Source of the DNA: Desulfuromonadaceae bacterium
GTDB lineage: Bacteria; Desulfobacterota; Desulfuromonadia; Desulfuromonadales; Desulfuromonadaceae
Assembly: GCA_016936455.1 (NCBI GenBank)
Contig: JAFGXV010000001.1
Coordinates: 1 to 64,000 of the forward strand
Direction of reading: 5' to 3'
DNA: 64,000 nucleotides
Positions within the stretch are counted from its first letter, which is position 1, and each line of letters opens with the position of its first letter. The position numbers and the translations under genes were made by a program. The notes under the pieces were generated by a model, which ran no database searches, was not told the DNA's origin, and worked only from the letters and a program-made list of their open reading frames with translations. This document shows positions 8,440-16,965 of the stretch, in pieces.

Positions 8440-9330
8440 TTAACCGTTCAAGTCAATGGTGGCGCTCTGCTTCAACTCCTCCACCCAGTGCTCCATGACC
8501 AGTGCCCCATTGCGGTTCTTGAGGAATTCAGCAATCTGGTCCTTGACCTCCTCCAGGGGCAGTTGGCGCGACTGCTCGCCGTCCGTGACCTTGATCAGGT
8601 GATAGCCGAACTGGGTTTCAACCACATCGCTGACTTCTCCGGCTTTTAGGGCAAATGCGGCCTCTTCAAACGGCTTGACCATGGAGCCCGGCCCAAAAAG
8701 GCCCAGATCGCCGCCCTTTGCAGAACTGGGGCAGGCGGAATGGTCGCGCGCAAGCTCGGCAAAATTCTCACCGGCCTGGATTCGGTTTTTCAATGCTTCA
8801 ATCTGGCTCTGCGCCTGAGCCGGATTTTCCTGATCGTGTTTCACCAGGATATGGCTGGCACGAACCATGGGCGGTTTCCGCATTTTATCCGGATGCTGCT
8901 GATAGAAACTGGCAATCTCTTCTTCACTCGGATCGGCAGCCTGTGCCAGCTTCTGGTCGGTAATCAGGTTAACGGTCAGGTCCTGACGGATCATCCGGTA
9001 GTAGTCTTCGCGGCTGACATCAGCCTTTTCTAACGTGGCGTAAAATTCCTCTTCACTGGGGAAATTGGCCATGACCTTCTGCGTCTCCTGACGGATCTGC
9101 TCATCGCTGGCAACAACCCCCTGCGCCAGGGCCGCCTGAAAAATGAGCTCACGGGCAATAATTCGCTCGGTTGCGATTTCCTGCACCCTCTCCTGCTCCT
9201 CCGCAGACAGCTGGTCAGCGGTTTTGTGATAAAGCTCCATGGCATAACTCTGGAGGGCATTGATAAAATCGAAATGACTGATCGGTGTGCCGTTAATGAC
9301 AATGGTTTTTTCCACGGGAATCTCCTGCAT
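8440..9330 (-). CDS. Parvulin-type peptidyl-prolyl isomerase, no visible signal peptide
   Basis: The 296-residue protein has a SurA/PpiC-like layout. A helical chaperone part spans residues 1-145, and a parvulin domain starts at VRASHILV (156-163), with GGDLGLFGPGSMVKPFEEAA and QFGYHLIKV. SurA and PpiC relatives normally act in the periplasm. Here the N-terminus (MQEIPVEKTIVINGTPISHF) is charged and has no hydrophobic signal, so a cytoplasmic location is likely unless the start is wrong. The ATG follows GGAGATTCCC-like spacing weakly. It lies upstream of cca in the same orientation with a 34-bp gap. Confidence 0.85.
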   Translation of the reverse strand: MQEIPVEKTIVINGTPISHFDFINALQSYAMELYHKTADQLSAEEQERVQEIATERIIARELIFQAALAQGVVASDEQIRQETQKVMANFPSEEEFYATLEKADVSREDYYRMIRQDLTVNLITDQKLAQAADPSEEEIASFYQQHPDKMRKPPMVRASHILVKHDQENPAQAQSQIEALKNRIQAGENFAELARDHSACPSSAKGGDLGLFGPGSMVKPFEEAAFALKAGEVSDVVETQFGYHLIKVTDGEQSRQLPLEEVKDQIAEFLKNRNGALVMEHWVEELKQSATIDLNG

Positions 9331-9467
9331 GGCAATGAAAAGACTGGCGACGGCAGCGGGAGACTCGCATTCTCAGCAATAGGGCAAACAGCCTGTTGCA
9401 GACGCGGATGCCCTGTCCCTGCAGCTGGGCCGCACAGAGGGTTGAGGATCTGTTCGTAATGATCCGT

Positions 9468-10265
9468 TTAGGTTGCGGAATGAAGGGCTTTCGCCAATCG
9501 TGCGAATTCGATCAGGTTGAGGGTCTCACCACGACGTTGCAGATCAATAGCGGCTTGCTGCGCGGCCTGCTCAACAGATTCCGGCGCTAAATCACTGGCC
9601 TTGAGACTGTTTTTCAGGGTTTTGCGACGCTGGGCAAAAGAGGCCTTGACCACCCGGGCAAAAAAAGCCGGATCGTCCACCTCAACCCGCGGCGCGCTGC
9701 GACGCATAAAACACAACACCTCAGACATCACCTTCGGAGCCGGAGTGAAGCATTGGGGTGGCACCAGCACAACGCGCTCGACATCGAACCACAGCTGACA
9801 CAGAACTGTCAAGGCACCGTAAGCTTTTGTCCCCGGTTCGGCCCGCAGGCGATCGCCGACTTCCTTCTGAAACATCAGCACCATGCAGGTGAACAGATGA
9901 CGATGCTCAAGCATTTTAAACAGAATCTGGCTGGAAATATTGTAGGGCAGGTTGGCCACCAGTTTATAAGGCGGCTGCGTCAGCAGCCTGGTCCAGTCGA
10001 AGTGCAGCGCGTCCCCGGCATGGACCTGCAACCGCGGGTCATTCCGCTGTTGAAATGCCTCGACCAGATCGCGGTCAATTTCCATAATATGAAGTTGGCC
10101 AACCCGCGGCAGCAGACGGTTAGTCAGCGCGCCACGTCCGGGTCCGATTTCGAGCACGCGGTCATCGCTTTGCAGCTGAGCCGCAGCAATGATCGCATCA
10201 ATAATCCGGTTATCCTTGAGAAAATTCTGACCGAAACGCTTGCGGGGACGGTGGCTATCACTCAT
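9468..10265 (-). CDS. rsmA: 16S rRNA (adenine1518/1519-N6)-dimethyltransferase RsmA (KsgA)
   Basis: The 265-residue SAM-dependent methyltransferase dimethylates two adjacent adenines in 16S rRNA helix 45 during 30S maturation. It shows the N-terminal RKRFGQNFL block, SAM motif I EIGPGRGALT, and the catalytic motif NLPYNIS. The C-terminal helical domain ends in NLIEFARLAKAL. Length matches the family. The start overlaps the DUF2062 gene end by 4 bp, so the two are probably co-translated. Confidence 0.95.
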   Translation of the reverse strand: MSDSHRPRKRFGQNFLKDNRIIDAIIAAAQLQSDDRVLEIGPGRGALTNRLLPRVGQLHIMEIDRDLVEAFQQRNDPRLQVHAGDALHFDWTRLLTQPPYKLVANLPYNISSQILFKMLEHRHLFTCMVLMFQKEVGDRLRAEPGTKAYGALTVLCQLWFDVERVVLVPPQCFTPAPKVMSEVLCFMRRSAPRVEVDDPAFFARVVKASFAQRRKTLKNSLKASDLAPESVEQAAQQAAIDLQRRGETLNLIEFARLAKALHSAT

Positions 10266-10753
10266 TTTTGATGTCTGTGCTGAAAAGGTTTGGGCCAGCG
10301 CGGAACGCGCCAGGCTTTGAGGCTCGGCAGCAGGCGCAGAACCAGGGCGTAGGCAATGCCCGTAGCCAGAATTGCATGAATCAGACTGCCAAGGAATAAC
10401 GGCAGCATCAGATCGTGACCGAAATGACGAAAGGCATCCATTGTCAAATGCGCCGGGAGATGAAGATGCGGCAGCCCCAGCAGGAAACGACCGGTCTCAT
10501 ACTGCGTCCCATAGATAAAAGGCGCCGTAAGCGGATTACTGATCCATACCGCCAGCGCGGCGGCAAACTTGTTTTCTTTGAGCAACATGGCGAAAAACAC
10601 CGCAATCGCCATCTGAAAACCCATGGTCGGTGTCATGCCAATAAAAATACCGAGAGCAAAACCCTTGGCAATTTCATCCGGTTCACCGCGCAAGCGGATA
10701 AAGCGCAAAAACAGCAACTTACCAAGTCGGCTGATCCCCCAGCGCTTCCACAT
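10262..10753 (-). CDS. DUF2062 family membrane protein
   Basis: The 163-residue protein has three likely membrane segments. The hydrophobic core has the DUF2062 pattern EIAKGFALGIFIGMTPTMGF, then LAVWISNPLTAPFIYGTQYE. I set the start at the ATG at 10753 because GGGAGGG lies 9 bases upstream. A longer frame to 10831 would overlap tsaD by 74 bp. The family has no firmly assigned function, although relatives sit with lipid or glycosyl transfer genes. It is tightly packed between tsaD and rsmA, so expression is probably linked to theirs. Confidence 0.8.
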   Translation of the reverse strand: MWKRWGISRLGKLLFLRFIRLRGEPDEIAKGFALGIFIGMTPTMGFQMAIAVFFAMLLKENKFAAALAVWISNPLTAPFIYGTQYETGRFLLGLPHLHLPAHLTMDAFRHFGHDLMLPLFLGSLIHAILATGIAYALVLRLLPSLKAWRVPRWPKPFQHRHQK

Positions 10754-10757
10754 GCCG

Positions 10758-11804
10758 CTACCCTCCCAGCAGGCCGAGACGCGCTGAGAACTCCTGACCG
10801 GCCTGCTCCAGCGGCCAGCTGGCACAGGCATTCAGACTCAGATCGTCGGTCAGGCCTTGCCGCAGATAGAAATCTCCGGCCACCGCCAGCATCGCCGCGT
10901 TATCGGCACACAATTTCGGCGATGGGAAAACAACCTGGCAACCGCTGTCCGCCGCCAGCCGACTGAATTCCCGCCGCAACTGGCTGTTGCAGGCCACCCC
11001 GCCCGCCACCACGATGCGTGACAGACCATTGGCTTCGGCCGCCCGAAAGGTCTTACGGGTCAACACCTCAACGACGGCCTGCTGGAAACTCGCCGCCAGG
11101 TCAGCGAGATCTGACCCCACCGGCAAGGTCCCGCGTTTTTTTAATGCCGTCAGAACCGCCGTCTTGATGCCGCTGAAGCTGAAGTTGAAATTCGGCTGGT
11201 GCAGCATGGGACGGGGGAAATCATAGGCCCCGACATTCCCGTCGCGTGCCAGGCGGTCAATCTGAGCCCCCCCCGGGTAGCCGAGACCACACATTTTGGC
11301 CACCTTGTCAAACGCCTCGCCGGCCGCATCATCGAGGGTATGGCCGAGGAGGCGATAGCGACCGATGCCGTCAACACGAAACAGGTGGGTATGCCCTCCG
11401 GATACGGCCAGCGCCAGAAAGGGGAATGCCACCTCCTGTTCCAGTAGCGGTGCTAAAATGTGCCCTTCAATATGATGAACACCGACCAGCGGCACCTTGC
11501 CGGCCCAGGCAATGCCCTTGGCCTGGGACAGGCCGACCAGCAGCGCGCCGATCAGCCCGGGACCGCGGGTGACAACCACCCCCTCGACCTGATCCAGTCT
11601 GATCCCGGCCTGCTGCAGGGCCTGTTCCACCACCAGCGGCCCGGCTTCAAGATGATGGCGTGCCGCCAGCTCCGGCACCACCCCGCCATAGAGGGCATGC
11701 ACATCGACCTGCGATGAAATCTCATTGCTCAAAACCTCCCGCCCGTCGCGCACCAGTGCCGCAGAGGTTTCGTCGCAGGAGGATTCGATGGCCAGTACCA
11801 GCAT
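10758..11804 (-). CDS. tsaD: tRNA N6-adenosine threonylcarbamoyltransferase TsaD
   Basis: The 348-residue ASKHA-fold enzyme transfers threonylcarbamoyl to A37 of ANN-decoding tRNAs. It has the start block MLVLAIESSCDETSAALV, the metal-binding HHIEGH motif, SGGHTHL, and the nucleotide-binding VVAGGVACNSQLR near the C-terminus. The length is normal for bacterial TsaD. The window also holds MtaB (24-25 kb), which methylthiolates the t6A that this enzyme helps make. TsaB, TsaC and TsaE are not in view. Confidence 0.96.
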   Translation of the reverse strand: MLVLAIESSCDETSAALVRDGREVLSNEISSQVDVHALYGGVVPELAARHHLEAGPLVVEQALQQAGIRLDQVEGVVVTRGPGLIGALLVGLSQAKGIAWAGKVPLVGVHHIEGHILAPLLEQEVAFPFLALAVSGGHTHLFRVDGIGRYRLLGHTLDDAAGEAFDKVAKMCGLGYPGGAQIDRLARDGNVGAYDFPRPMLHQPNFNFSFSGIKTAVLTALKKRGTLPVGSDLADLAASFQQAVVEVLTRKTFRAAEANGLSRIVVAGGVACNSQLRREFSRLAADSGCQVVFPSPKLCADNAAMLAVAGDFYLRQGLTDDLSLNACASWPLEQAGQEFSARLGLLGG

Positions 11805-11849
11805 AAAACGCGTCAGTGCCCTTGTTTCAGTTTGTCAAAAATAATCGTC

Positions 11850-13166
11850 TTACAGCAGTCTCGCCGCCAGTTCAGCCAGACCCGATCGCTCACCATGGGT
11901 CAGGGTGACATGTCCGGCAATCGGCTGTTCCTTGAACTTCTCGACCACATAGGTCAGACCATTACTGGAGGCATCGACATAGGGATTGTCGATCTGGTAC
12001 GGGTCGCCCGTGAGGACGATCTTGGTCCCCTCCCCGGCACGCGTGATAATGGTTTTAATTTCATGCGGTGTCAAGTTCTGCGCTTCATCCACCACCATGT
12101 ACTGGGTGGGGATGGAACGGCCACGGATATAGGTCAGTGGCTCGATCTCCATCAGGCCCATATCCACCAGTTCTTTATAACCGCGCTTGCGCTTGCCGCG
12201 TTCCTCAACGGAACCGAGCAGCAGCTCGACGTTGTCGAAAATCGGCTGCATCCAGGGTGCCAGTTTTTCCTCGACGTCGCCAGGCAGAAAACCGAGATCC
12301 CGCCCCATAGGGAAAACCGGACGGGAAACCAGCAGCCGGCTGTATTGTCCCTCATCGGCCGTCTTTTCAAGACCGGCGGCAATCGCCAGCAGGGTTTTAC
12401 CGGTTCCGGCGATGCCGACCAGCGTCACCAGCTGAACAGCCGGATCCAGCAGCAGATCCAGAGCAAAATGCTGTTCGCGATTGCGGGCATGAATTCCCCA
12501 CACTCCATCCTTGGCCAGTTTTGGCAAAGGTTTCAGTTTGGCTTCCTCCTGGTGATAACGCACCAGGGCGGTATGGGAGGGATTGGTCTCGTCGATCAGG
12601 GTCAGGCATTGATTGGGAAACAGCCCTTCGTCGGTAAAATCGAGAAAACCCTGCCCATAAAAACGATCAATCTCGGTGGCGGGCACCAGCAGCTCTTTGG
12701 TGCCGGTATAAAGTTCATCGATGGCCACCTTGTCCGAACGGTAATCCTGCGCCTCCATCCCCAAAGCATCGGCTTTGATGCGCAGATTGGTGTCCTTGGT
12801 CACGAAAATCACAGGGCAACTACAGGAGGCCTTCAGGGCCACCGCAATCGCCAGAATCCGGTTGTCCGCGCGGGAGATATTGAGTTGGGGCGGCAACTTG
12901 CTAAACTGCTCCTCCGTCGCCAGCCAAACCGTCACCGTGCCGCCGTTCGGCAGCGGCACCCCTTGCGTCAGATTTCCTTTGCTGCGCAGCTGGTCGAGCT
13001 GCCGCGAAACATGGCGGGCATTGCGGCCGATCTCATTGAGATCCTTTTTGAAGGTGTCGATCTCTTCGATCACCGTAATGGGAATGATGACATCGTTGTC
13101 TTCAAACTTGTTCAACGCCTGAGGGTCATGCAGCAGCACATTGGTGTCCAGAACGTATTTTTTCAT
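11850..13166 (-). CDS. PIN-PhoH fusion protein (PhoH2 type ATPase)
   Basis: The 438-residue protein joins an N-terminal PIN ribonuclease domain (KKYVLDTNVLLHDPQAL, acidic residues through about 150) to a C-terminal PhoH ATPase. The ATPase has Walker A GIAGTGKTLLA, Walker B YMVVDEAQNLT, and TGDPYQID. PIN-PhoH proteins are described as RNA helicase/ribonucleases, sometimes toxin-like, but their cellular role is often unknown. The ATG at 13166 follows GGGAGAA by about 5 bases, making it a better start than the upstream ATG at 13184, which falls inside the ribosome-binding region. Confidence 0.9.
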   Translation of the reverse strand: MKKYVLDTNVLLHDPQALNKFEDNDVIIPITVIEEIDTFKKDLNEIGRNARHVSRQLDQLRSKGNLTQGVPLPNGGTVTVWLATEEQFSKLPPQLNISRADNRILAIAVALKASCSCPVIFVTKDTNLRIKADALGMEAQDYRSDKVAIDELYTGTKELLVPATEIDRFYGQGFLDFTDEGLFPNQCLTLIDETNPSHTALVRYHQEEAKLKPLPKLAKDGVWGIHARNREQHFALDLLLDPAVQLVTLVGIAGTGKTLLAIAAGLEKTADEGQYSRLLVSRPVFPMGRDLGFLPGDVEEKLAPWMQPIFDNVELLLGSVEERGKRKRGYKELVDMGLMEIEPLTYIRGRSIPTQYMVVDEAQNLTPHEIKTIITRAGEGTKIVLTGDPYQIDNPYVDASSNGLTYVVEKFKEQPIAGHVTLTHGERSGLAELAARLL

Positions 13167-13196
13167 TTGTTCTCCCGTCATCAAATCGTACGCAAG

Positions 13197-14336
13197 TTAA
13201 CGTAACGCGGCAATCGCGGCAATAAACGCTTCAATGTCCTCTTCCGTGTTGAAAAAACCCGGGCTGACCCGCACCGTCCCCAGCGGCCAGCTGCCAAGGG
13301 TGCGATGGGCCAACGGTGCGCAGTGCAGACCAACGCGCACCGCAATATCGAATTTCTGATCGAGAAAGAACCCAGTCACCGAGGGATCCTGTCCGTCAAT
13401 CACCAGCGACAGGGCTCCGGCGCAACGGCCCGAATCGGGTCCGGGGCCATAGAGGGTAACACCGGACAGCGCTGAAAGTCCCTGCCACATCTGTTTCAAC
13501 AGGGCCTGTTCGTGCACCAGAATCCGTTCACGACCCGTCTGCTCGATGAAATCAAGCCCCGCCGCCAGCCCGGCCAGCCCAGCCAGATTAAGAGTACCGC
13601 TTTCGAGTGATTCCGGCAACGACTCCGGCTGTTCCAACTGGCTGGAAAAGGTTCCCGTTCCACCATAGATCAGTGGACGCAAGGTCAGCTCCGGATGGAC
13701 ATAGAGCACACCGGTTCCCTGCGGTCCGAGCAGACCCTTATGCCCCGGAGCTGCCAGCAGGTCGATGCCCATCTCTTCCACATCCAGCGGCAGGATACCG
13801 GCGCTCTGGGCGGCATCCACCATGAACAGGATGCCCTGAGCGCGACACCAGCGGCCAATATCCTCGACCGGCTGCACCGTGCCGCTGACATTGGAGCAAT
13901 GATTGACCACCACCAGACGCGTCGGCACCTGGCAGGCCTGCCGGATATCCGCCAGGTTGATACAGCCACGGGGATCCGCAGCAACATGGACAACCTCAAT
14001 CCCATGCTGCTGAAGATGGTGCAACGGCCGGGCCACGGCATTGTGTTCCATGGAGGTGGTGACCACCCGGTCGCCGGGTTGCAGCAGGCCGAACAGGGCC
14101 ATGTTCACCGATTGCGTGGCGCTCGCGGTAAAAACCAGACAACGGCTATCCACGATATGGAAGAAGTTCGCCACCTGTTCCCGTGCCTGTGAGACGACCT
14201 GAGCCGCCTGCTGGGCAAGACGGTAACCGCCACGGCCGGGATTGGCACCACAGCGACGCGCAACCTCATCCTGGGCCCGATAAACAGCTTCGGGTTTGGG
14301 AAAGGTTGTCGCGGCGTTATCCAGGTAAACGGGCAA
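13197..14336 (-). CDS. Class V aminotransferase-fold cysteine desulfurase-like protein
   Basis: The 379-residue PLP enzyme begins with VYLDNAATTFPKPEAVY. The PLP-lysine region is LAAPGHKGLLGPQGTGVLY, and ASATQSVNMALFG binds the phosphate. A C-terminal Cys sits in RVGLHCAPLAHRTLGS. This matches the SufS/EF2568-like branch of cysteine desulfurases or selenocysteine lyases. I prefer the TTG at 14336, with GAGAGGA 7 bases upstream. The ATG at 14399 has no ribosome-binding site. A second desulfurase, NifS type, is encoded at 26165-27391 with an Rrf2 regulator, so this one may serve another sulfur or selenium acceptor. A selenium role is only a guess, prompted by the UGA gene at 59.7 kb. Confidence 0.85.
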   Translation of the reverse strand: MPVYLDNAATTFPKPEAVYRAQDEVARRCGANPGRGGYRLAQQAAQVVSQAREQVANFFHIVDSRCLVFTASATQSVNMALFGLLQPGDRVVTTSMEHNAVARPLHHLQQHGIEVVHVAADPRGCINLADIRQACQVPTRLVVVNHCSNVSGTVQPVEDIGRWCRAQGILFMVDAAQSAGILPLDVEEMGIDLLAAPGHKGLLGPQGTGVLYVHPELTLRPLIYGGTGTFSSQLEQPESLPESLESGTLNLAGLAGLAAGLDFIEQTGRERILVHEQALLKQMWQGLSALSGVTLYGPGPDSGRCAGALSLVIDGQDPSVTGFFLDQKFDIAVRVGLHCAPLAHRTLGSWPLGTVRVSPGFFNTEEDIEAFIAAIAALR

Positions 14337-14462
14337 AAGAAAAGTCCTCTCAGGAAGTTGTAACCCGTGAAAAATATCATTGCCTCGCCCTGATAGCAAC
14401 GGCTAATGGCACCACCGGACCGAATCGGTCACCGAGTTCGCAGAACTCTAACATTAAGAACG

Positions 14463-14493
14463 TTGACACCTACGACATGTTGTGTTTTATATT
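14463..14493 (+). promoter_or_regulatory. Candidate sigma-70 promoter of nrdJ
   Basis: TTGACA (14463-14468) is a perfect -35. A -10-like TTTATA follows at 17 bp, or TATATT at 19 bp (to 14493). It sits about 65 bp upstream of the ATG at 14557. No clear NrdR box pair was found. Confidence 0.5.
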
Positions 14494-14556
14494 CTGACCA
14501 CCACTGAATGTAGTACAAATCGAACAAAAATCTTTTCAGCCGAAGGACAGCGAACC

Positions 14557-16779
14557 ATGCCAAAATCCAGCACTTCCACCACCCTGCCCCTCACTCAAAA
14601 TGCTCTGACCGTTCTCGAGCGACGCTACCTGAAACGGGACGAACAGGGTCGGGCTCTGGAGACCCCCGCCAACATGTTCCGCCGGGTGGCCGATGCCATT
14701 GCCTCGGCCGAAATCAGTTTTGATGCTGAAGCGGACACCAAAGGGTTGAGCGATCAGTTCTATACCATGATGACGCAGCTGGAATTTCTCCCCAACTCGC
14801 CGACCTTGATGAATGCCGGGCGTGAGCTGGGCCAGCTTTCGGCCTGCTTCGTCCTGCCGGTGGCCGATTCCATGGAGAGCATCTTTGAAGCCATCAAAAA
14901 CACGGCGCTGATTCACAAAAGTGGTGGCGGAACGGGCTTCTCCTTTTCTCGCATCCGGCCGGCCAACGACGTGGTGCTCTCGACCAAGGGCGTTTCCTCC
15001 GGCCCCCTGTCCTTCATGAAAGTTTTTGACGCCGCAACGGAAACCATCAAACAGGGCGGTACCCGGCGCGGCGCCAACATGGGCATCCTACGTGTCGACC
15101 ATCCGGACATCATGGACTTTATCATGTGTAAACGTGATCAAACCGTGCTGACCAATTTCAACATCTCCGTCGGCCTGACCGAGGAGTTCATGGAAGCAGT
15201 GAAGAACAACGGGGAGTACGACATCATCAATCCGCGCTCGGGTGAAGCCGTCAGTACCCTGTCCGCGGTCAAGGTGTTTGACCATATCATTGACCTGGCC
15301 TGGACCAATGGCGAGCCTGGTATCATTTTCCTTGATCGGCTCAACCGCGACAACCCGACCCCGCACATTGGCGAAATCGAAAGCACCAATCCCTGTGGCG
15401 AGCAACCCCTGCTGCCTTACGAGTCCTGCAACCTCGGCTCCATCAACCTCAACAAAATGGTGCGCAACGGTCAGGTCGACTGGGACAAGCTGAGTGCCAC
15501 CGTCAATCTCGCCGTGCGTTTCCTCGACAACGTCATCCAGATCAACAACTATCCAATCCCGCAGATTGCTGAAATGTCGCTGGCCAACCGCAAAATCGGT
15601 CTCGGCATCATGGGTTGGGCCGACATGCTGATTCAGCTGGGCATTCCCTATAACCACAGCGAAGCCATTGAGCTGGGCGACAAAATCATGGACTTCATCA
15701 ATGAAACGTCCCACAAAGCTTCGCGCGAGCTGGCCAAGGAACGGGGTGCCTTCCCCAACTTCAAAGGCAGTGTTTTTGAACAGCGCCGCGAACCGGCGAT
15801 CCGCAACGCCACCTGCACCACCATTGCCCCGACCGGCACCATCTCGATTATCGCCAACAGTTCCAGCGGCATTGAGCCCCTGTTTGCGGTGTCCTACGTG
15901 CGTCAGGTCATGGATAACGATATCCTGGTGGAAGTGAACCCGCTGTTCGAAGCCATTGCCAAGGAGCGCGGCTTCTACTCGCCCGAGCTGATGAAACTCA
16001 TCGCCGAAAAAGGATCGGTCAAGGAGTTTGACCAGGTGCCTGAAGATGTGCGCCGGCTGTTCGTCACCGCCCACGACATCACACCCGAAGACCACATCCG
16101 CATGCAGGCCACCTTCCAGAAGCATACGGACAACGCGGTTTCAAAAACGGTCAACTTCTGCCACAGCGCGACCCGCGAAGATGTGGCCACCGTGTATCAG
16201 CTGGCGTACGAAAGCGGCTGCAAAGGCGTCACCATCTATCGCGACGGCTCCCGCAGCAATCAGGTGCTGTCGGTGAAGAAAGAAGATAAAAGTCCGGAAC
16301 AGAACGTCCCCATGGAGAGTAAAAAAGCGACCCGCAAGCGTGACCGGCCACGCACCCTCAACGGTTCAACCTACCAGATGGAAACCGGTTGCGGACCGCT
16401 TTACATCACCATCAATGAGGATGAGCATGGGCTGTTTGAGGTTTTCACCACCATGGGCAAAGCCGGCGGCTGCGCTGCCTCCCAGTGTGAGGCCCTTGGG
16501 CGGCTGGTCTCTCTGGCCTGGCGCAGCGGCGTTCAAGCCCGTCAGGCGGTCAAACAGCTGATCGGCATTTCCTGCCACAAACATGCCGGATTCGGCAACA
16601 ACCGCATCACCTCCTGTGCCGACGCCTTGGCCAAAGCCATTCAGCTGCACATGAAGCAGGATGAAGAGCGCGACCAGCATACAGCGGGCGGCGGGGCCTG
16701 CCCGGAATGCGGCGGTCCGATTGAGCACGAGGGCGGCTGCTGTGTCTGCCATGCCTGCGGTTATTCCGAATGCGCCTGA
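14557..16779 (+). CDS. nrdJ: Adenosylcobalamin-dependent (class II) ribonucleotide reductase
   Basis: The 740-residue enzyme reduces ribonucleotides to deoxyribonucleotides using a B12-derived thiyl radical, with or without oxygen. It has the substrate/redox block NSPTLMNAGRELGQLSACFV, KSGGGTGFSFSRIRP, the catalytic NPCGEQPLLPYESCNLGSIN, and a C-terminal TSCPD domain (about 610-700, GGCAASQCEALGRLVSLAWR). A Cys-rich tail follows (CPECGGPIEHEGGCCVCHAC) and may bind zinc or relay electrons. The ATG at 14557 follows AAGGA. A longer frame from 14482 starts inside the promoter and is rejected. It is monocistronic. Confidence 0.96.
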   Translation: MPKSSTSTTLPLTQNALTVLERRYLKRDEQGRALETPANMFRRVADAIASAEISFDAEADTKGLSDQFYTMMTQLEFLPNSPTLMNAGRELGQLSACFVLPVADSMESIFEAIKNTALIHKSGGGTGFSFSRIRPANDVVLSTKGVSSGPLSFMKVFDAATETIKQGGTRRGANMGILRVDHPDIMDFIMCKRDQTVLTNFNISVGLTEEFMEAVKNNGEYDIINPRSGEAVSTLSAVKVFDHIIDLAWTNGEPGIIFLDRLNRDNPTPHIGEIESTNPCGEQPLLPYESCNLGSINLNKMVRNGQVDWDKLSATVNLAVRFLDNVIQINNYPIPQIAEMSLANRKIGLGIMGWADMLIQLGIPYNHSEAIELGDKIMDFINETSHKASRELAKERGAFPNFKGSVFEQRREPAIRNATCTTIAPTGTISIIANSSSGIEPLFAVSYVRQVMDNDILVEVNPLFEAIAKERGFYSPELMKLIAEKGSVKEFDQVPEDVRRLFVTAHDITPEDHIRMQATFQKHTDNAVSKTVNFCHSATREDVATVYQLAYESGCKGVTIYRDGSRSNQVLSVKKEDKSPEQNVPMESKKATRKRDRPRTLNGSTYQMETGCGPLYITINEDEHGLFEVFTTMGKAGGCAASQCEALGRLVSLAWRSGVQARQAVKQLIGISCHKHAGFGNNRITSCADALAKAIQLHMKQDEERDQHTAGGGACPECGGPIEHEGGCCVCHACGYSECA

Positions 16780-16796
16780 TGATTTCGATGATCACA

Positions 16797-16814
16797 GGCT
16801 GTTGAGAAACAGCC
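16797..16814. repeat. Small stem-loop after nrdJ
   Basis: GGCTGTT/AACAGCC around a GAGA loop forms a 7-bp hairpin just past the nrdJ stop. It is not followed by a T-run, so it is not a classic terminator. It may protect the transcript end or be a dispersed intergenic sequence. Only one copy was seen here. Confidence 0.3.
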
Positions 16815-16923
16815 TGCGTCGCCCAGAAAGGGGCGTCGTTGAAAAGTCACCGGATGAGCTTTTTTAACGCTTACTGATACGGGCACGAATAGAAATCCGA
16901 TTCATTTCCCCTTCAGTGCAATG

Positions 16924-16949
16924 ACGGGAAAGAGCGAGCTCTTTCCCGT
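16924..16949 (+). terminator. Rho-independent terminator of nrdJ
   Basis: ACGGGAAAGAG (16924-16934) pairs perfectly with CTCTTTCCCGT (16939-16949) across a 4-base loop. A long T-rich run follows (TTTTTTTATTTTTT). It faces the convergent acyl-CoA dehydrogenase gene. Confidence 0.9.
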
Positions 16950-16965
16950 TTTTTTATTTTTTCTC

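Noticed and set aside
11832-13205. 457-residue plus-strand frame
   Set aside because: It is the exact antisense shadow of the PIN-PhoH gene.
14482-14556. Upstream ATG of nrdJ
   Set aside because: It falls in the -10 region of the predicted promoter and lacks a ribosome-binding site; the ATG at 14557 has one.
15088-16125. 345-residue minus-strand frame
   Set aside because: It is antisense to nrdJ.
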